A stretch of 62,765 nt of DNA from Verrucomicrobiota bacterium. Its GTDB lineage: Bacteria > Verrucomicrobiota > Verrucomicrobiia > JADLBR01. The DNA lies in the NCBI GenBank assembly GCA_029560585.1, contig JAKQKQ010000311.1:1-62765 (forward strand), in the 5' to 3' direction. The position numbers were made by a program, and so were the translations under genes. Below the pieces are notes generated by a model, which made no database searches, was not told where the DNA came from, and saw nothing but the letters and a program-made list of their open reading frames with translations. Of this stretch, positions 1-9,764 are shown piece after piece (the first letter of the stretch is position 1; each line of letters begins with the position of its first letter).

Positions 1-165
1 GGCCTACAAATCTTGTAGGGCATCTCTGTGAGATGCCGTGCATTGTCGGGCGCCGCACACCATTGGACGTCCCCTCTACCAACAGATGGGCATTGATTGT
101 TGGATGTTCCGTGTTGGGCGTTTGAGTTTTGAGACAGCCTCAGGCCGCGGGCCCTCCCATCCGTG
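1..165 (+). repeat. Long intergenic repeat, family B copy 1
   Basis: This non-coding stretch matches, in inverted orientation, bases 28699-28838 (28.6 kb away). Shared blocks include a hairpin at about 19-37 (GGCATCTC, 3-nt loop, GAGATGCC), the tract around CATTGATTGTTGG, and GTTTTGAGACAGCCTC near 124-142. The 3' part (GAGAC...GGGCCCTCCC) recurs a third time near 28869-28897 and more weakly near 29001-29033. No ORF here looks coding. It may continue beyond the left edge of the window. Function unknown; a mobile or recombinogenic repeat is inferred only from copy number. Confidence 0.75.
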
Positions 166-201
166 GACAAAACTGCCCCAGTCCGTTCTCCCTGCCTTCC
201 T

Positions 202-304
202 GACTCGCAAACCAGACGCCGGATCGCAGGAGCCTGCTTGCAGGCGATTCCATGCGCGGATCGCGCGCAAGCGCGCTCCTACGTCTCATTTTTACCCCCG
301 GTGG
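202..304 (+). repeat. REPIN-like double-hairpin repeat, family A copy 1
   Basis: Two adjacent hairpins, GCCTGC-TT-GCAGGC and GCGCGC-AA-GCGCGC, are bracketed by GGAGC and GCTCC, followed by a tail ending in CCCCGGTGG. Four further copies lie near 10741, 28432, 50362 and (inverted) 54570. All are intergenic. The two-hairpin form is that of bacterial REP doublets (REPINs); no RAYT transposase is visible in the window. Confidence 0.85.
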
Positions 305-427
305 TGCCCCGCCTGCGGGGCATTGGACAATGGTCCCGAGGCAACCCGAACGAACGCCTCGGGAACCAACAAGATAAGAGGCTGTGCTTGCCGCCGGTCA
401 GATGCCGCGCTTCGCCCAAAGGACCGT

Positions 428-456
428 TTGCCGAATATATTTAATTAGGGTATCAT
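428..456 (+). promoter_or_regulatory. Possible sigma70-type promoter for the hybrid kinase
   Basis: TTGCCG (428-433) and TATCAT (451-456) are separated by 17 nt, in the only AT-rich patch before the kinase start at 469. This would give an almost leaderless transcript, consistent with the lack of a Shine-Dalgarno sequence before that ATG. Sequence match only. Confidence 0.3.
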
Positions 457-468
457 TTTTCATCGGTC

Positions 469-3400
469 ATGAAGACCCGCGGACCTTGTGGAGTTGCGGT
501 CCGGCGCGCATTCACGTTGCTGGGCGTAACCTGTGTCCTCGGCTCGATATCTTGGGCCAACACCAATGCCCCCGCCCGGAATCCCCGCGAACTGCTCACC
601 GCGGACGAACGGGCGTGGCTGACGACCCACGGCCCCATCACCTACTCGGCCTACCCAGCGGCGCCACCGTTCGGCTTCGTGCGGCCGGACACTCAGTTGG
701 ACGGCGTCGCCCGCGAAGTCATGAATCTCTTGGCCAGCAAGCTGCGCGCCTCCGTAAAACCCATCGCCTACCCCACATGGACTGAGACCTTGGCCGGAAT
801 CCGGCATGGCGAGTTTGACGTGGTGGCGGGCATCCCTCGCACCCCCGAACGCGAGGCCTACCTCGACTTCACCGAACCCTGTTTGTCTGTGCCAGTCGCC
901 CTTTTCGTCGACCGCGCCAGATCCAAGATCAAGGGCATCGGGGATCTCGAGGAGCGGAGCGTCTGCGTCGTGCGCGATACCGCAGAACACGACTGGATGC
1001 GGCACACACATCCCGGCGTGGACCTGGAGGAGGTTGATACCCCACGCGAGGGCCTCCTGCTCGTTGCGGTCGGCAAATCGGATGGCATGGTCCTGGGCCT
1101 GCCTATCGGGCATGCGCTCGTCGCGGAAAACGCCCTGGGCAACCTGGGCGTGGTGCCCGAAACACTCTTCGTCGCACCGCACCACCTGGCCGTCCTAAAG
1201 GGACAGGATCGCCTCCGCGCCATCCTGCAAAAAGGGTTGAACGATATCACCCCCCAGGAGTTCCGCGCCATCATGGCGAAGTGGACGCAGCCGCAAGAAG
1301 CGGTCCCTTGGTGGCTCCGGTCTCCCTGGTTGTGGCGCGGGGCGCTCGTCCTGTTGGCGGGATTGCTGGCGTTCATCGTCTGGACCTACTCGTTGCGCCG
1401 TCGCGTCGCAAGCCAGGCGCGGCTCATTCGCGCCCAGGTCGAACAGGAGGCGCAGCTCGAACGCCGCCACAGCGAACTCATCGAAAACGCCACCGACATG
1501 GTGCTCACACGCGACCTCGAGGGTAACTACAAATCCATCAATCCCGCAGGCGAGCGACTCCTCGGTTATTCCCGCGACGAGTTCCTCCGGATGAACGTCT
1601 CACAAGTGATAATCCCCGAGCACATGGGGCGCCTGCGCCAGGCCATGGCCGCGCTCATCGCCCGTGGATCTTCCATGTACGAGGTGCAGGTGCGCACGAA
1701 GGATGGCCGACTACTCTGGCTGGAGGCCAGCCTGCGCCTCCTGCACAAGGATGGTCAACCCTTCGGGGTACAGGGCATCGCGCGCGATATCACCGAACGC
1801 CATCGCGCCGTCACCCAGCTTCGCGAGTCCGAACTCCTCTATCACTCACTTGTGGAACAGCTCCCCCAGGCCATCTATCGCACGGACCGCGAAGGGCACA
1901 TCACTTTCGCAAACTCCCGGTGCTGCCAGATGTTTGGTCGCCCCCTCCACGAAATACTGGGCAGGACCGACATCGACTTGTTCCCGATGGAGCAAGTCGA
2001 GAAACGCCGCGCCGATGACCTGCGCGCGATGGAGACCGGCAAGACGTCCGAGACCGTCGAGCGACACACCGGTCCCGCAGGACAAGAGACCTTCGTCCAG
2101 ATGTTGAGATTCCCCCTGCGCGATGCCGACGGCCAGATCTCGGGGGTGCAATGCCTGTTCTGGGACGTGACAGAGCGCAAGCAGGCGGAAGAGGCACTCC
2201 GCACCTCCCGCCAACTCCTCGCCCTCCATGTGGAGCAGACCCCGCTCGGGGTCATCGAATGGGACCTCTATTTTCAGGTCACATCCTGGAATGCGGCCGC
2301 GGAAAGGATCTTTGGCTACACGGCCGCCGAGGCAATCGGGCGCCACTCCGCCGAACTCCTCGTCCCCCCCGATGTCCGGCCCCAAGTCAACAAGGTCTGG
2401 GATGCCTTGGTCGCCCAACGCGGCGGCTCCCGGAGCACCAACCGGAACATCACCAAGGATGGCCGCGAGATCTTCTGCGAATGGTATAATACGCCTCTCG
2501 TGGATGCCTCGGGCTCGGTCATCGCCGTCGCGTCGCTCGTGCTGGATGTGACCGAACGGCACCACGCCGAAGAAACCCGCGTCCAGCTCGAGGTCCAGCT
2601 GCGCCAGGCCCAGAAGATGGAGGCGGTGGGACAATTGGCCGGCGGCGCGGCCCACGACTTCAACAACATCCTAACGGTGATCCTCGGCAATGCCCGCCTG
2701 TTGGAAGAGGACGCCAACCTCTCTCCCTCCTCGAAAGACCAGGTCCAAGAACTCATCAAGGCTGGCGAGCAGGCGGCCAACCTGACGCATCAGCTGCTGG
2801 CATTCAGCCGCAGGAACGTCATGCAGACGCACGTCGTTGACCTCAACGAGGCGCTGGCGGATATCACGCAGATGCTCGCGAGGCTCATCGGGGAAGACAT
2901 CTCGCTCGAGTGCAAGTGCTCGCCCGCCAAACTGAAGGTCAAGATCGATGCCGGCCTGATCAAGCAGGTCATCGTCAACATTGCCGTCAATGCCAGGGAC
3001 GCCATGCCCGATGGCGGTCGGCTCATGATCGAAACCGAGCTTGAGGCAGTCTCTGCCGCACATGCCCGCAGGAACCCCGAGGCACGGCCCGGCGAGTTCG
3101 CGACGCTCACCATCACCGACACCGGCTGCGGCATGAACGAGAACACGCGCTCGCATATATTCGAGCCATTCTTCACGACCAAGGAAATTGGCAAGGGTTC
3201 CGGCCTCGGCTTGGCCACGGCCTACGGCATCGTGAGGCAACATGGCGGATGGATCGAATGCGCCAGCGAGATCAACAGGGGCACCACGTTCAAAATCCTG
3301 CTCCCCACCAGCCCCTCCTCCTCCCATGTCGTCGTGGCCCCGAGGCGAACTCTCGGCGAGCCTTCCACTCGCGGCGCCGAAACGTTACTGGTCGTCGAAG

Positions 3401-3756
3401 ATGACGATTCCGTCCGCCAGTTTCTCCACACGTGTCTCAAGAAACAGGGCTACAACGTCCTGCTCGCCTCCGGCGGCAACGACGCGCTGCGCGTCTGGGA
3501 ATCTGCCCGGGACACGATCGACCTGCTCCTCACCGACATCGTCATGCCCGGAGGCATGACGGGTCGCGAGCTGGCGGAAAGGCTGCGCGCGGCCCGCCCC
3601 GACCTGAAGATCATCTTCAGCAGCGGCTACAGCCGCGACGCCTCCGAATCCAATCCGGATGAAATCCCCGGCCAAATCTTTCTCTCGAAGCCCTACAGCC
3701 CCTCCACCCTCACCGAAACGGTGCGCCGCTGCCTCGACGTGGATTTCGTTGGCTGA
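469..3756 (+). CDS. Hybrid sensor histidine kinase with extracellular solute-binding domain, PAS repeats and receiver
   Basis: A 1095-residue two-component sensor. Order seen: signal peptide (about 1-30); family 3 solute-binding domain (about 52-275); one membrane segment near 290-308; three PAS domains (about 341-455, 462-575, 586-700); HisKA with the phospho-acceptor His729 in GGAAHDFNNIL; HATPase with N box near 838 (NARDAMPDGG) and G boxes (DTGCGMN, GSGLGLA); C-terminal receiver with acceptor Asp1023 in LLLTDIVMPGG. The periplasmic domain probably binds a small amino-acid-like or other ligand and the receiver passes phosphate to an unlinked partner, because no DNA-binding output is fused. 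It stands alone at the head of a run of secreted glycan enzymes, so a regulatory link to them is possible but unproven. All key kinase and receiver residues are present. Confidence 0.93.
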   Translation: MKTRGPCGVAVRRAFTLLGVTCVLGSISWANTNAPARNPRELLTADERAWLTTHGPITYSAYPAAPPFGFVRPDTQLDGVAREVMNLLASKLRASVKPIAYPTWTETLAGIRHGEFDVVAGIPRTPEREAYLDFTEPCLSVPVALFVDRARSKIKGIGDLEERSVCVVRDTAEHDWMRHTHPGVDLEEVDTPREGLLLVAVGKSDGMVLGLPIGHALVAENALGNLGVVPETLFVAPHHLAVLKGQDRLRAILQKGLNDITPQEFRAIMAKWTQPQEAVPWWLRSPWLWRGALVLLAGLLAFIVWTYSLRRRVASQARLIRAQVEQEAQLERRHSELIENATDMVLTRDLEGNYKSINPAGERLLGYSRDEFLRMNVSQVIIPEHMGRLRQAMAALIARGSSMYEVQVRTKDGRLLWLEASLRLLHKDGQPFGVQGIARDITERHRAVTQLRESELLYHSLVEQLPQAIYRTDREGHITFANSRCCQMFGRPLHEILGRTDIDLFPMEQVEKRRADDLRAMETGKTSETVERHTGPAGQETFVQMLRFPLRDADGQISGVQCLFWDVTERKQAEEALRTSRQLLALHVEQTPLGVIEWDLYFQVTSWNAAAERIFGYTAAEAIGRHSAELLVPPDVRPQVNKVWDALVAQRGGSRSTNRNITKDGREIFCEWYNTPLVDASGSVIAVASLVLDVTERHHAEETRVQLEVQLRQAQKMEAVGQLAGGAAHDFNNILTVILGNARLLEEDANLSPSSKDQVQELIKAGEQAANLTHQLLAFSRRNVMQTHVVDLNEALADITQMLARLIGEDISLECKCSPAKLKVKIDAGLIKQVIVNIAVNARDAMPDGGRLMIETELEAVSAAHARRNPEARPGEFATLTITDTGCGMNENTRSHIFEPFFTTKEIGKGSGLGLATAYGIVRQHGGWIECASEINRGTTFKILLPTSPSSSHVVVAPRRTLGEPSTRGAETLLVVEDDDSVRQFLHTCLKKQGYNVLLASGGNDALRVWESARDTIDLLLTDIVMPGGMTGRELAERLRAARPDLKIIFSSGYSRDASESNPDEIPGQIFLSKPYSPSTLTETVRRCLDVDFVG

Positions 3757-3882
3757 TTTCCCGGTCGATACAACATGCGCACTGCGACTCGCACAACGGA
3801 TTCCGCCCCTGCCATGTTCCAGACCCAAAGGCATCCTCGCCCATCGATGGAAACCGGATCCGCGCGGCCCCGGAATCACCGG

Positions 3883-6800
3883 ATGACCCATGTGGGCCTC
3901 CTGTGCGCGGTGGTCTTGGCCGCCCCTGCCCCCTGCGCCCGGCCATCGACGATCGAACGCATCTCGGATATCGCGTGGGTGATCCGAGACGATGCGGGGG
4001 TGTGGTCCAACGGGAGCATGGGCAACACCCACCAGTTGCAGCCCGATTACCGCGCGAAGAAATCCCTCGATCTCAGCGGCGTCTCGGAGGATGCGTGGCG
4101 CCAGATTTCTGGCGCGAGGCTCTCCATATTCTTCTGCGTGCGGGATTACTCCTGGAATAATCCCAAGATAAAGCCAAACGGGCTTGACGAGGCATTCGAG
4201 ATCGTGGTGAACGGCAGGGTGCATCGCCACGAGACGCGCTCGGGCGTACCGGTCTACATCGAGAAGAAATCGATGACCGACGCGATGCGCTGGCATGATT
4301 TTCCCATACCGAAAGAGGAACTGGTGCGCGGGCCAAACGAGATCCTGCTGCGAAAAGCGGCGGCGTCCGGAAAGGCGCCGGACGATTACCTATACCTCGG
4401 CATTGATCGCAGCGTGCCATGCAAGAATAGCTGGGTGACGCTGGCGAAGGGTGCCCCATGGCGCCAGGATCGGTTGAATGTGCCCGGCGGAGCGGGTGAG
4501 TACATGGTTCGCCTGTACCTGCTGCAAGGGCAGACCGAATTCGTCGCAACGTGGTTCCCTCCCGATAACCGCACCCGCGACGAGCACCAGTTCATCGCAT
4601 ATGCCGGTGCCCACGGCGATGCCGCCCGCGTCGAATGGAACCCGCTCGGCATGGATCCCCTCTCGCCGCTTGTCGCAGTCGCGGAAACCACAGACGACCG
4701 CGAGTTCTCCGTGCAGTGGCTTGACGAGACCGGCGAGGCCAGGGAGCCGCCGGTCAAAGCCCGGGGCCCACACTTTGAAACGCTCCTGCCCGCCCCGCTC
4801 GCCTTCAAGCCCGGCGGTATCCGGTTTCCAAAGAACCTCGCACTGAAGCAGGTATCGATCAGCGGATCCCTGGATCATCACCCCCTGCCGCGACGGCTGG
4901 ATATCGCCCCGCGTGTCTCCAATCCAAAGGGCCGACCCGCAGATCGCCGGCCCGCTTGCCGCGTCGAGTCGGGGCGGATTGTTCTCGAGAATGCCACCCT
5001 TCGGTGCGAGTTCACCGCGGGAAAACGTCTGGGACTCCGTTCGCTCTACAACGATCTGGCAGCGGCCGAGATGTTGCGCCACCCGCAGGACTGTGCCATT
5101 TTCGTGGTGGAGACCGCCGGGAGGCGGTACGCCGGGTCGAGAGACTTCGCGTGCGAATCCATCGACTGGCGGTCCGGCGAAACGGGCCTCACGGCCGTGC
5201 TGCATTGCGCCGACACCGGCCTTCGGGCGAACCTGACGGTCAAGATAGACGACGCCCTGCGCATGGGGCTCGAGCTCGTGAACAAGAACGATAGTCCCAT
5301 CGACCTGAAGGTAGCCTTCCCCCATCTCTCGGGCCTCGCGGTATCGGACGCCATTGCGGATGACTACTACTTCTTCCCGTGGGGTGGCGGAATCATCTCG
5401 GACTCGCCAGCCATTCTCCGACGCGGTTACGGGGACCATGAGGCGCTCTACCAGATGATGGACATTTTCAGTCCAGCCCGCGGCGCCGGGCTCTCCATGC
5501 GCTGCCTCGATGACGACGGTCGCCACAAGATCTTCGCCCTCCGCAAACACGTCGCGGGCCAGGTCGAGGCGGACGGGGACAAGTGCTATCTGAGGACGGC
5601 CGAAGAGTACAAGTGGACGAACTCGCTTGAGGCGATCGAGGGGACCGGCCTCGCCTTCGAGTATCTTCGGCACACGCGCGGCCCCGGGGAATCCTTCCGG
5701 GCCAAGGATGCGGCGATCGAACCACACGCCGGCGACTGGCATGCGGCCATGAGGAACTACGCCGACTGGTGCCACCGGACCTGGAGATTCCGTCCCTACC
5801 CTTCCCGCCTCGATGGCATCGTCAACATGATCGCGGCCGGCTGGGGCCAAAGCGTCCTGTTTAGGGATGGGGCGTACCGCACCGACATCATCAGACCCAT
5901 GACCGACTGCGTCGAGCTGATGTCATGGTGGGACTGGTCTACGCTCGGGCCGTGGAGCACGCCCTTCGAGCGGTTGCACGAGGTCCTGAGCGAGACGACG
6001 ATCAAACGCTGGCAATCGTATTTCGTGAAAGATCCGGTCACGGGCCAGAAGATGTGGAACAACCAGCCCGGCGATTACGACGGCTACAACGAGCGCTTCG
6101 GGGGACTGGCCGCGTTCCGAAAGGCGATTGGCACCTTTCGGGATCTCGGTGCGATGGTGACGCTCTACACGGACCCCTTCCGGATGGACGACGCCAGCAA
6201 AGTGGGCCGCGCGCACGGCAAGGCCTGGGGCGTCGTCGAGGCCAACGGAAAACACTCGACGGCCTACGAAGTGTGGAACCCCTGCCACGATTGCCCCGAC
6301 GTTCGCCGGTGGGTCGCGGGCGCCATGGGTCGCGTGATGCGGGAAACCGGCGCGGACGGCATCCGGCTGGACGAGTATGGCCATCGCGGCTGGGCGTGCT
6401 TCAGCACCCTGCACGAACACACGTTCGCGGAGCGCGGATGCACGGAGTGGCAGAGGGCCGTCGCGGAGGCCACCAAGATGATCCACGCCGCAATGGACGA
6501 GGCAAAGCCCGGATCGGTCCTGACGACCGAGCACCCGGGATACGACTACCTCATGCAATATCTCGAGGGCTGCATCACATACGACCTCACGGTGCAGGCG
6601 TCCCCCCTGCGGCCGCTGGAATGCAATACGCAGCGCTTCTATTTCCCAGAATGCCGCGCCTACGAGCTCGACCACCGCGGCGCCGATCGGAAAGATCGAA
6701 AGAAGTTCTGGAATGCGGTGGCCTCTTTCGGCCGGTATTATCCCGAGGCGATGTATCACGTCCTCCACGAGAACGGCGATGCGTTTGGCGGCCGCAAAGC

Positions 6801-7278
6801 CGAGCCTCTCGTGCCCACCCTGGCGCAGTTCCTCTACGCCAATCGCTTTGACGGCCCCGGCAAGACCCTGTTCACCCTCTACAACGCCATGGGCCACTCC
6901 TTCGAGGGCCCCGCCCTCGGGCTCAAGCCGGGCCAGGGCCAACACCTCTTTGACCTCCTCGGGTCGCGCGAGGTCGCCGCGGCCGACGGGGTCGTCCGGA
7001 TTTTTCTCCCGAGGGATGACGTGGCCTGCCTGGCCTTGCTGCCAGACCAGCTGTCAGCGTCCCGAAATGGCGCCGGCCTGGACATCGGTGTCGCGGCCGC
7101 AACCGATGGCGATCGGCTGCGCCTCTGCGACAAGGACGGCAAGGCACTCTTGGAACAGAGCGCCCACGCCGGAAACAATTCTATGGGGCTCGCGCAGATC
7201 GCAGGAAATGCCACCTGCGTAAAGCTCATGAGGAACGATCGGTTGATCGACGCCGAGGCCGTGCCAATCTCGCCATGA
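3883..7278 (+). CDS. Secreted DUF6259-like putative TIM-barrel glycoside hydrolase
   Basis: About 1131 residues from the chosen start, which gives a signal peptide (MTHVGLLCAVVLAAPAPCA); the frame is open upstream to 3775 but those residues do not look like an export signal. The N-terminal half is beta-rich and resembles sugar-enzyme accessory domains. The C-terminal half has the TIM-barrel pattern of DUF6259-type proteins: WSTLGPWSTPF, YDGYNERFGG, GADGIRLDEYG and TTEHPGYDY, with Asp/Glu in the third and fourth blocks as candidate catalytic acids. Substrate unknown. Its stop overlaps the next start by 4 bp (ATGA at 7275-7278), so the two are probably co-translated. The family call rests on remembered motif pattern; export and large modular enzyme character are firmer. 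Confidence 0.7.
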   Translation: MTHVGLLCAVVLAAPAPCARPSTIERISDIAWVIRDDAGVWSNGSMGNTHQLQPDYRAKKSLDLSGVSEDAWRQISGARLSIFFCVRDYSWNNPKIKPNGLDEAFEIVVNGRVHRHETRSGVPVYIEKKSMTDAMRWHDFPIPKEELVRGPNEILLRKAAASGKAPDDYLYLGIDRSVPCKNSWVTLAKGAPWRQDRLNVPGGAGEYMVRLYLLQGQTEFVATWFPPDNRTRDEHQFIAYAGAHGDAARVEWNPLGMDPLSPLVAVAETTDDREFSVQWLDETGEAREPPVKARGPHFETLLPAPLAFKPGGIRFPKNLALKQVSISGSLDHHPLPRRLDIAPRVSNPKGRPADRRPACRVESGRIVLENATLRCEFTAGKRLGLRSLYNDLAAAEMLRHPQDCAIFVVETAGRRYAGSRDFACESIDWRSGETGLTAVLHCADTGLRANLTVKIDDALRMGLELVNKNDSPIDLKVAFPHLSGLAVSDAIADDYYFFPWGGGIISDSPAILRRGYGDHEALYQMMDIFSPARGAGLSMRCLDDDGRHKIFALRKHVAGQVEADGDKCYLRTAEEYKWTNSLEAIEGTGLAFEYLRHTRGPGESFRAKDAAIEPHAGDWHAAMRNYADWCHRTWRFRPYPSRLDGIVNMIAAGWGQSVLFRDGAYRTDIIRPMTDCVELMSWWDWSTLGPWSTPFERLHEVLSETTIKRWQSYFVKDPVTGQKMWNNQPGDYDGYNERFGGLAAFRKAIGTFRDLGAMVTLYTDPFRMDDASKVGRAHGKAWGVVEANGKHSTAYEVWNPCHDCPDVRRWVAGAMGRVMRETGADGIRLDEYGHRGWACFSTLHEHTFAERGCTEWQRAVAEATKMIHAAMDEAKPGSVLTTEHPGYDYLMQYLEGCITYDLTVQASPLRPLECNTQRFYFPECRAYELDHRGADRKDRKKFWNAVASFGRYYPEAMYHVLHENGDAFGGRKAEPLVPTLAQFLYANRFDGPGKTLFTLYNAMGHSFEGPALGLKPGQGQHLFDLLGSREVAAADGVVRIFLPRDDVACLALLPDQLSASRNGAGLDIGVAAATDGDRLRLCDKDGKALLEQSAHAGNNSMGLAQIAGNATCVKLMRNDRLIDAEAVPISP

Positions 7279-9764
7279 TGCGAACGATCACCCTGCTCGT
7301 CGCGACGATGTGCGCCGCGGCTAAGGCCGCGCCGCCAGATCATCCCCTGGGCCCCGACGAGCACACGCTGCTGCTCGCGCACTTCGACAAGACCCCCAAC
7401 GCCGACCACGCGCTCGGGATCAGCCTCGCCGATGGCGGCGGTACCCCGACCCCCAAAGGGCGATTTGATGGGGCGATCTTCATGGGAAAGCGGGACGCGC
7501 TCACATTTGGCGGAAAAGGCAATTTTCCCGGAGCTGCGGGAACGGTCGAATTCTGGATCCAACCGCGGTGGGGTGGCAACGACGGGCAAGTGCGGCACAT
7601 CTTCGACGCCGGCGCAAAAGAGCGAGACAAGATCAGCATCAACAAGCTGGACAACGGCCGTTTTGGCATAGGCATGTTCGGCACCCCGACCGGCACGACG
7701 AATTTCGTGTATCGGCGGGCCGATCATGATATCAGCGCGTGGGAGGCCAATGGGTGGCATCACGTCGCCGCCTGCTGGCAAAATGGGGAACTTGCACTTT
7801 GGCTCGACGGGCGGAAGGCCGCCTCCCAATCCGGCGCGTTGCCCCCGCAAGCGGAGCCCGAGGTGATCCGCATCCAGGGCGGAGATTTCGTCATCGACGA
7901 ATTGTGCATCAGCCGCGTCTCGCGATATTCCGATGCGGGCCGCCTGGCGGCTCGGCCCGTGAGCCCGAGAACGCAACCAGGCTACGGATGGAGGTTCAAC
8001 GAGCCGCCCGGCACCTATCGGTGCACGCCGCCAAAAGACGCCGTGGCCGAGGGGGGCGTCATCGTCCTGGACAAGGGCTATCTCGACGATGCGGACCCGT
8101 CGAACCTTCCGCCTTTCCACCCACCTCGCGTCGAACTCTTCGCGTCACCAGGCGAGACCGAGCCCGCGACGCTTCTGATCGTCGCCGGCAAGTCCCTCCG
8201 AAATGTCTCGGTGCACGTGTCCGACCTAAATGGCAAAGCGGGCCCCCTCGCAGGTGATCGAGTCATCGTCCGTCGGGTCGTCAGGACCCCCATGCGAAAA
8301 ATCTATACGGCGAAGAGGTCCGAGACCGATATCGTCGGCCGATTCCTGCCACGCTGGCAGCCCCTCGATATTCCCGCGTGCGAGTTCCGCGAAACCTGGC
8401 TGGAATTTCGCTTGCCCGAGAACCTGGCACCTGGGCGTTACGAGGGCTGGATCGTGATCGCGCATTCGGATGGCGAATGCAGGGTGCCGCTTCAGCTGGA
8501 TGCCCTGCCAATCCGCCTTGTCGATCATCCCCGGAAAACACTGGCGTCGTACTACACGATGGGCCGCAGGATGCGCGACAGGACGCGCACGCTCCGCGAG
8601 CTGGGAGATATGCGCGACCACGGGATCCGCAATCTGTTCGCGCACCTTGGCATCCAGTACGGTCAGGATGCGGGGAGGATCGCACCCGATTTCACGGAGG
8701 TGCGCGAGGGACTCGAACTCCTGCGCCTTGCGGGCTTCCGCGAGGGGACGGTTGTCCTCGACACCTCCTTCCCCACCCTGGCCCGAATGCTCGGCCACGA
8801 GGATCTGGGCAAAGGGGATGGCTCATCGCTGGACGGCGATGTGGAGTTCCACCGGATCGCCAAGGATGCCCTGCTGCAATTCCTTAGACTGCAGGGCGAA
8901 ACGCCCGATTTTCGCCTGTTTGTCTCGCACCTCGATGAGGTCTTTGGCAGCCGCAAGCTGCTCGATCAATACATCCGCCTGAGCAGGGCCGCGCGCCAAA
9001 CGGCAGGGGTAAAATTATACATCACCTTCAATTCCGTCAGGGATGAGATGGACGCCTGGCGCAAAGACCTCGATCCGTTCGTGGACCTCCGCTGCAACCA
9101 CGGTTATAGTTTTGAGCTGTGGCTCGCCCGCGGCCACACGATGGATGAATACGATCAGGAACTGAAGGCCAGCGGCGACGAGGCGTGGTTTTACCACAAC
9201 GCCCGCGGCACCTACTGGACCCCGGAGTGGTCGCGCATCATCAACGGAGTCTATCTCTGGGCCAGCCCCTTCACCGCACATTGCCCCTGGACATATCAGG
9301 CATATTTCGAGAATCCGTTCGACGATACCGATGGGCGCGAATCCAAGGGACACGACTGGGGCCTCTCCTTCCCCGGCCCGGATGATCCGGCGGATCTGGT
9401 CCCCACGCGCTGCTACGAGGCGATGCGAGAGGGCGGCGACGACCTGCGATATATAGCCACCCTGGAAAAGGCGATCTCCGACGCAACGGGGCGCAAACCC
9501 GCAGAAGCCGCCGCGGCCCAGCGGTTCCTCGATGACCTCAGGCGACTGATCCGCAACCCGCGATCCGCCCCGCGAGAAGTCGTTGCCGCCCCGGCGCCCG
9601 CACCCGGTGCCGTCGATGCCGATACCGGCCTCATCATGGGCCAGGGTGCCATCGGCACCGCGGGCGAGTCCCCCCTCATCAATGCCCTCGCCGTCCGTTT
9701 CGACGGGAACCACTGGCAGTCGCTCCGGCGAGAGATCGCGGGTTGGATCATCAAGCTACAGTGA
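7275..9764 (+). CDS. Secreted LamG/concanavalin-like plus DUF4091/GH123-like protein
   Basis: 829 residues with a signal peptide ending near AAKAAPP. Residues about 30-215 look like a LamG/concanavalin A-like lectin fold (HTLLLAHFDKTPNADHA, VEFWIQPRW, WHHVAACWQNGELALWLDG, IDELCISRVSRY). The rest is a barrel-type domain ending in a segment typical of DUF4091/GH123-like proteins (PTRCYEAMREGGDDLRYIA). GH123 members cleave N-acetylgalactosaminides, but no specific substrate can be read here. It starts inside the previous gene's stop (ATGA) and its TGA is directly followed by the ATG of the next gene, so three genes form a tight unit acting on an external glycan. Confidence 0.72.
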   Translation: MMRTITLLVATMCAAAKAAPPDHPLGPDEHTLLLAHFDKTPNADHALGISLADGGGTPTPKGRFDGAIFMGKRDALTFGGKGNFPGAAGTVEFWIQPRWGGNDGQVRHIFDAGAKERDKISINKLDNGRFGIGMFGTPTGTTNFVYRRADHDISAWEANGWHHVAACWQNGELALWLDGRKAASQSGALPPQAEPEVIRIQGGDFVIDELCISRVSRYSDAGRLAARPVSPRTQPGYGWRFNEPPGTYRCTPPKDAVAEGGVIVLDKGYLDDADPSNLPPFHPPRVELFASPGETEPATLLIVAGKSLRNVSVHVSDLNGKAGPLAGDRVIVRRVVRTPMRKIYTAKRSETDIVGRFLPRWQPLDIPACEFRETWLEFRLPENLAPGRYEGWIVIAHSDGECRVPLQLDALPIRLVDHPRKTLASYYTMGRRMRDRTRTLRELGDMRDHGIRNLFAHLGIQYGQDAGRIAPDFTEVREGLELLRLAGFREGTVVLDTSFPTLARMLGHEDLGKGDGSSLDGDVEFHRIAKDALLQFLRLQGETPDFRLFVSHLDEVFGSRKLLDQYIRLSRAARQTAGVKLYITFNSVRDEMDAWRKDLDPFVDLRCNHGYSFELWLARGHTMDEYDQELKASGDEAWFYHNARGTYWTPEWSRIINGVYLWASPFTAHCPWTYQAYFENPFDDTDGRESKGHDWGLSFPGPDDPADLVPTRCYEAMREGGDDLRYIATLEKAISDATGRKPAEAAAAQRFLDDLRRLIRNPRSAPREVVAAPAPAPGAVDADTGLIMGQGAIGTAGESPLINALAVRFDGNHWQSLRREIAGWIIKLQ

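Noticed and set aside
1-468. ORFs of 93-136 residues before the sensor kinase
   Set aside because: They consist of repeat sequence (families A and B), and similar translations appear at the other repeat copies.
9015-9713. Long open frames antisense to the DUF4091-like gene and to many other genes
   Set aside because: High GC content opens antisense frames; none has domain motifs, while the sense frames do.
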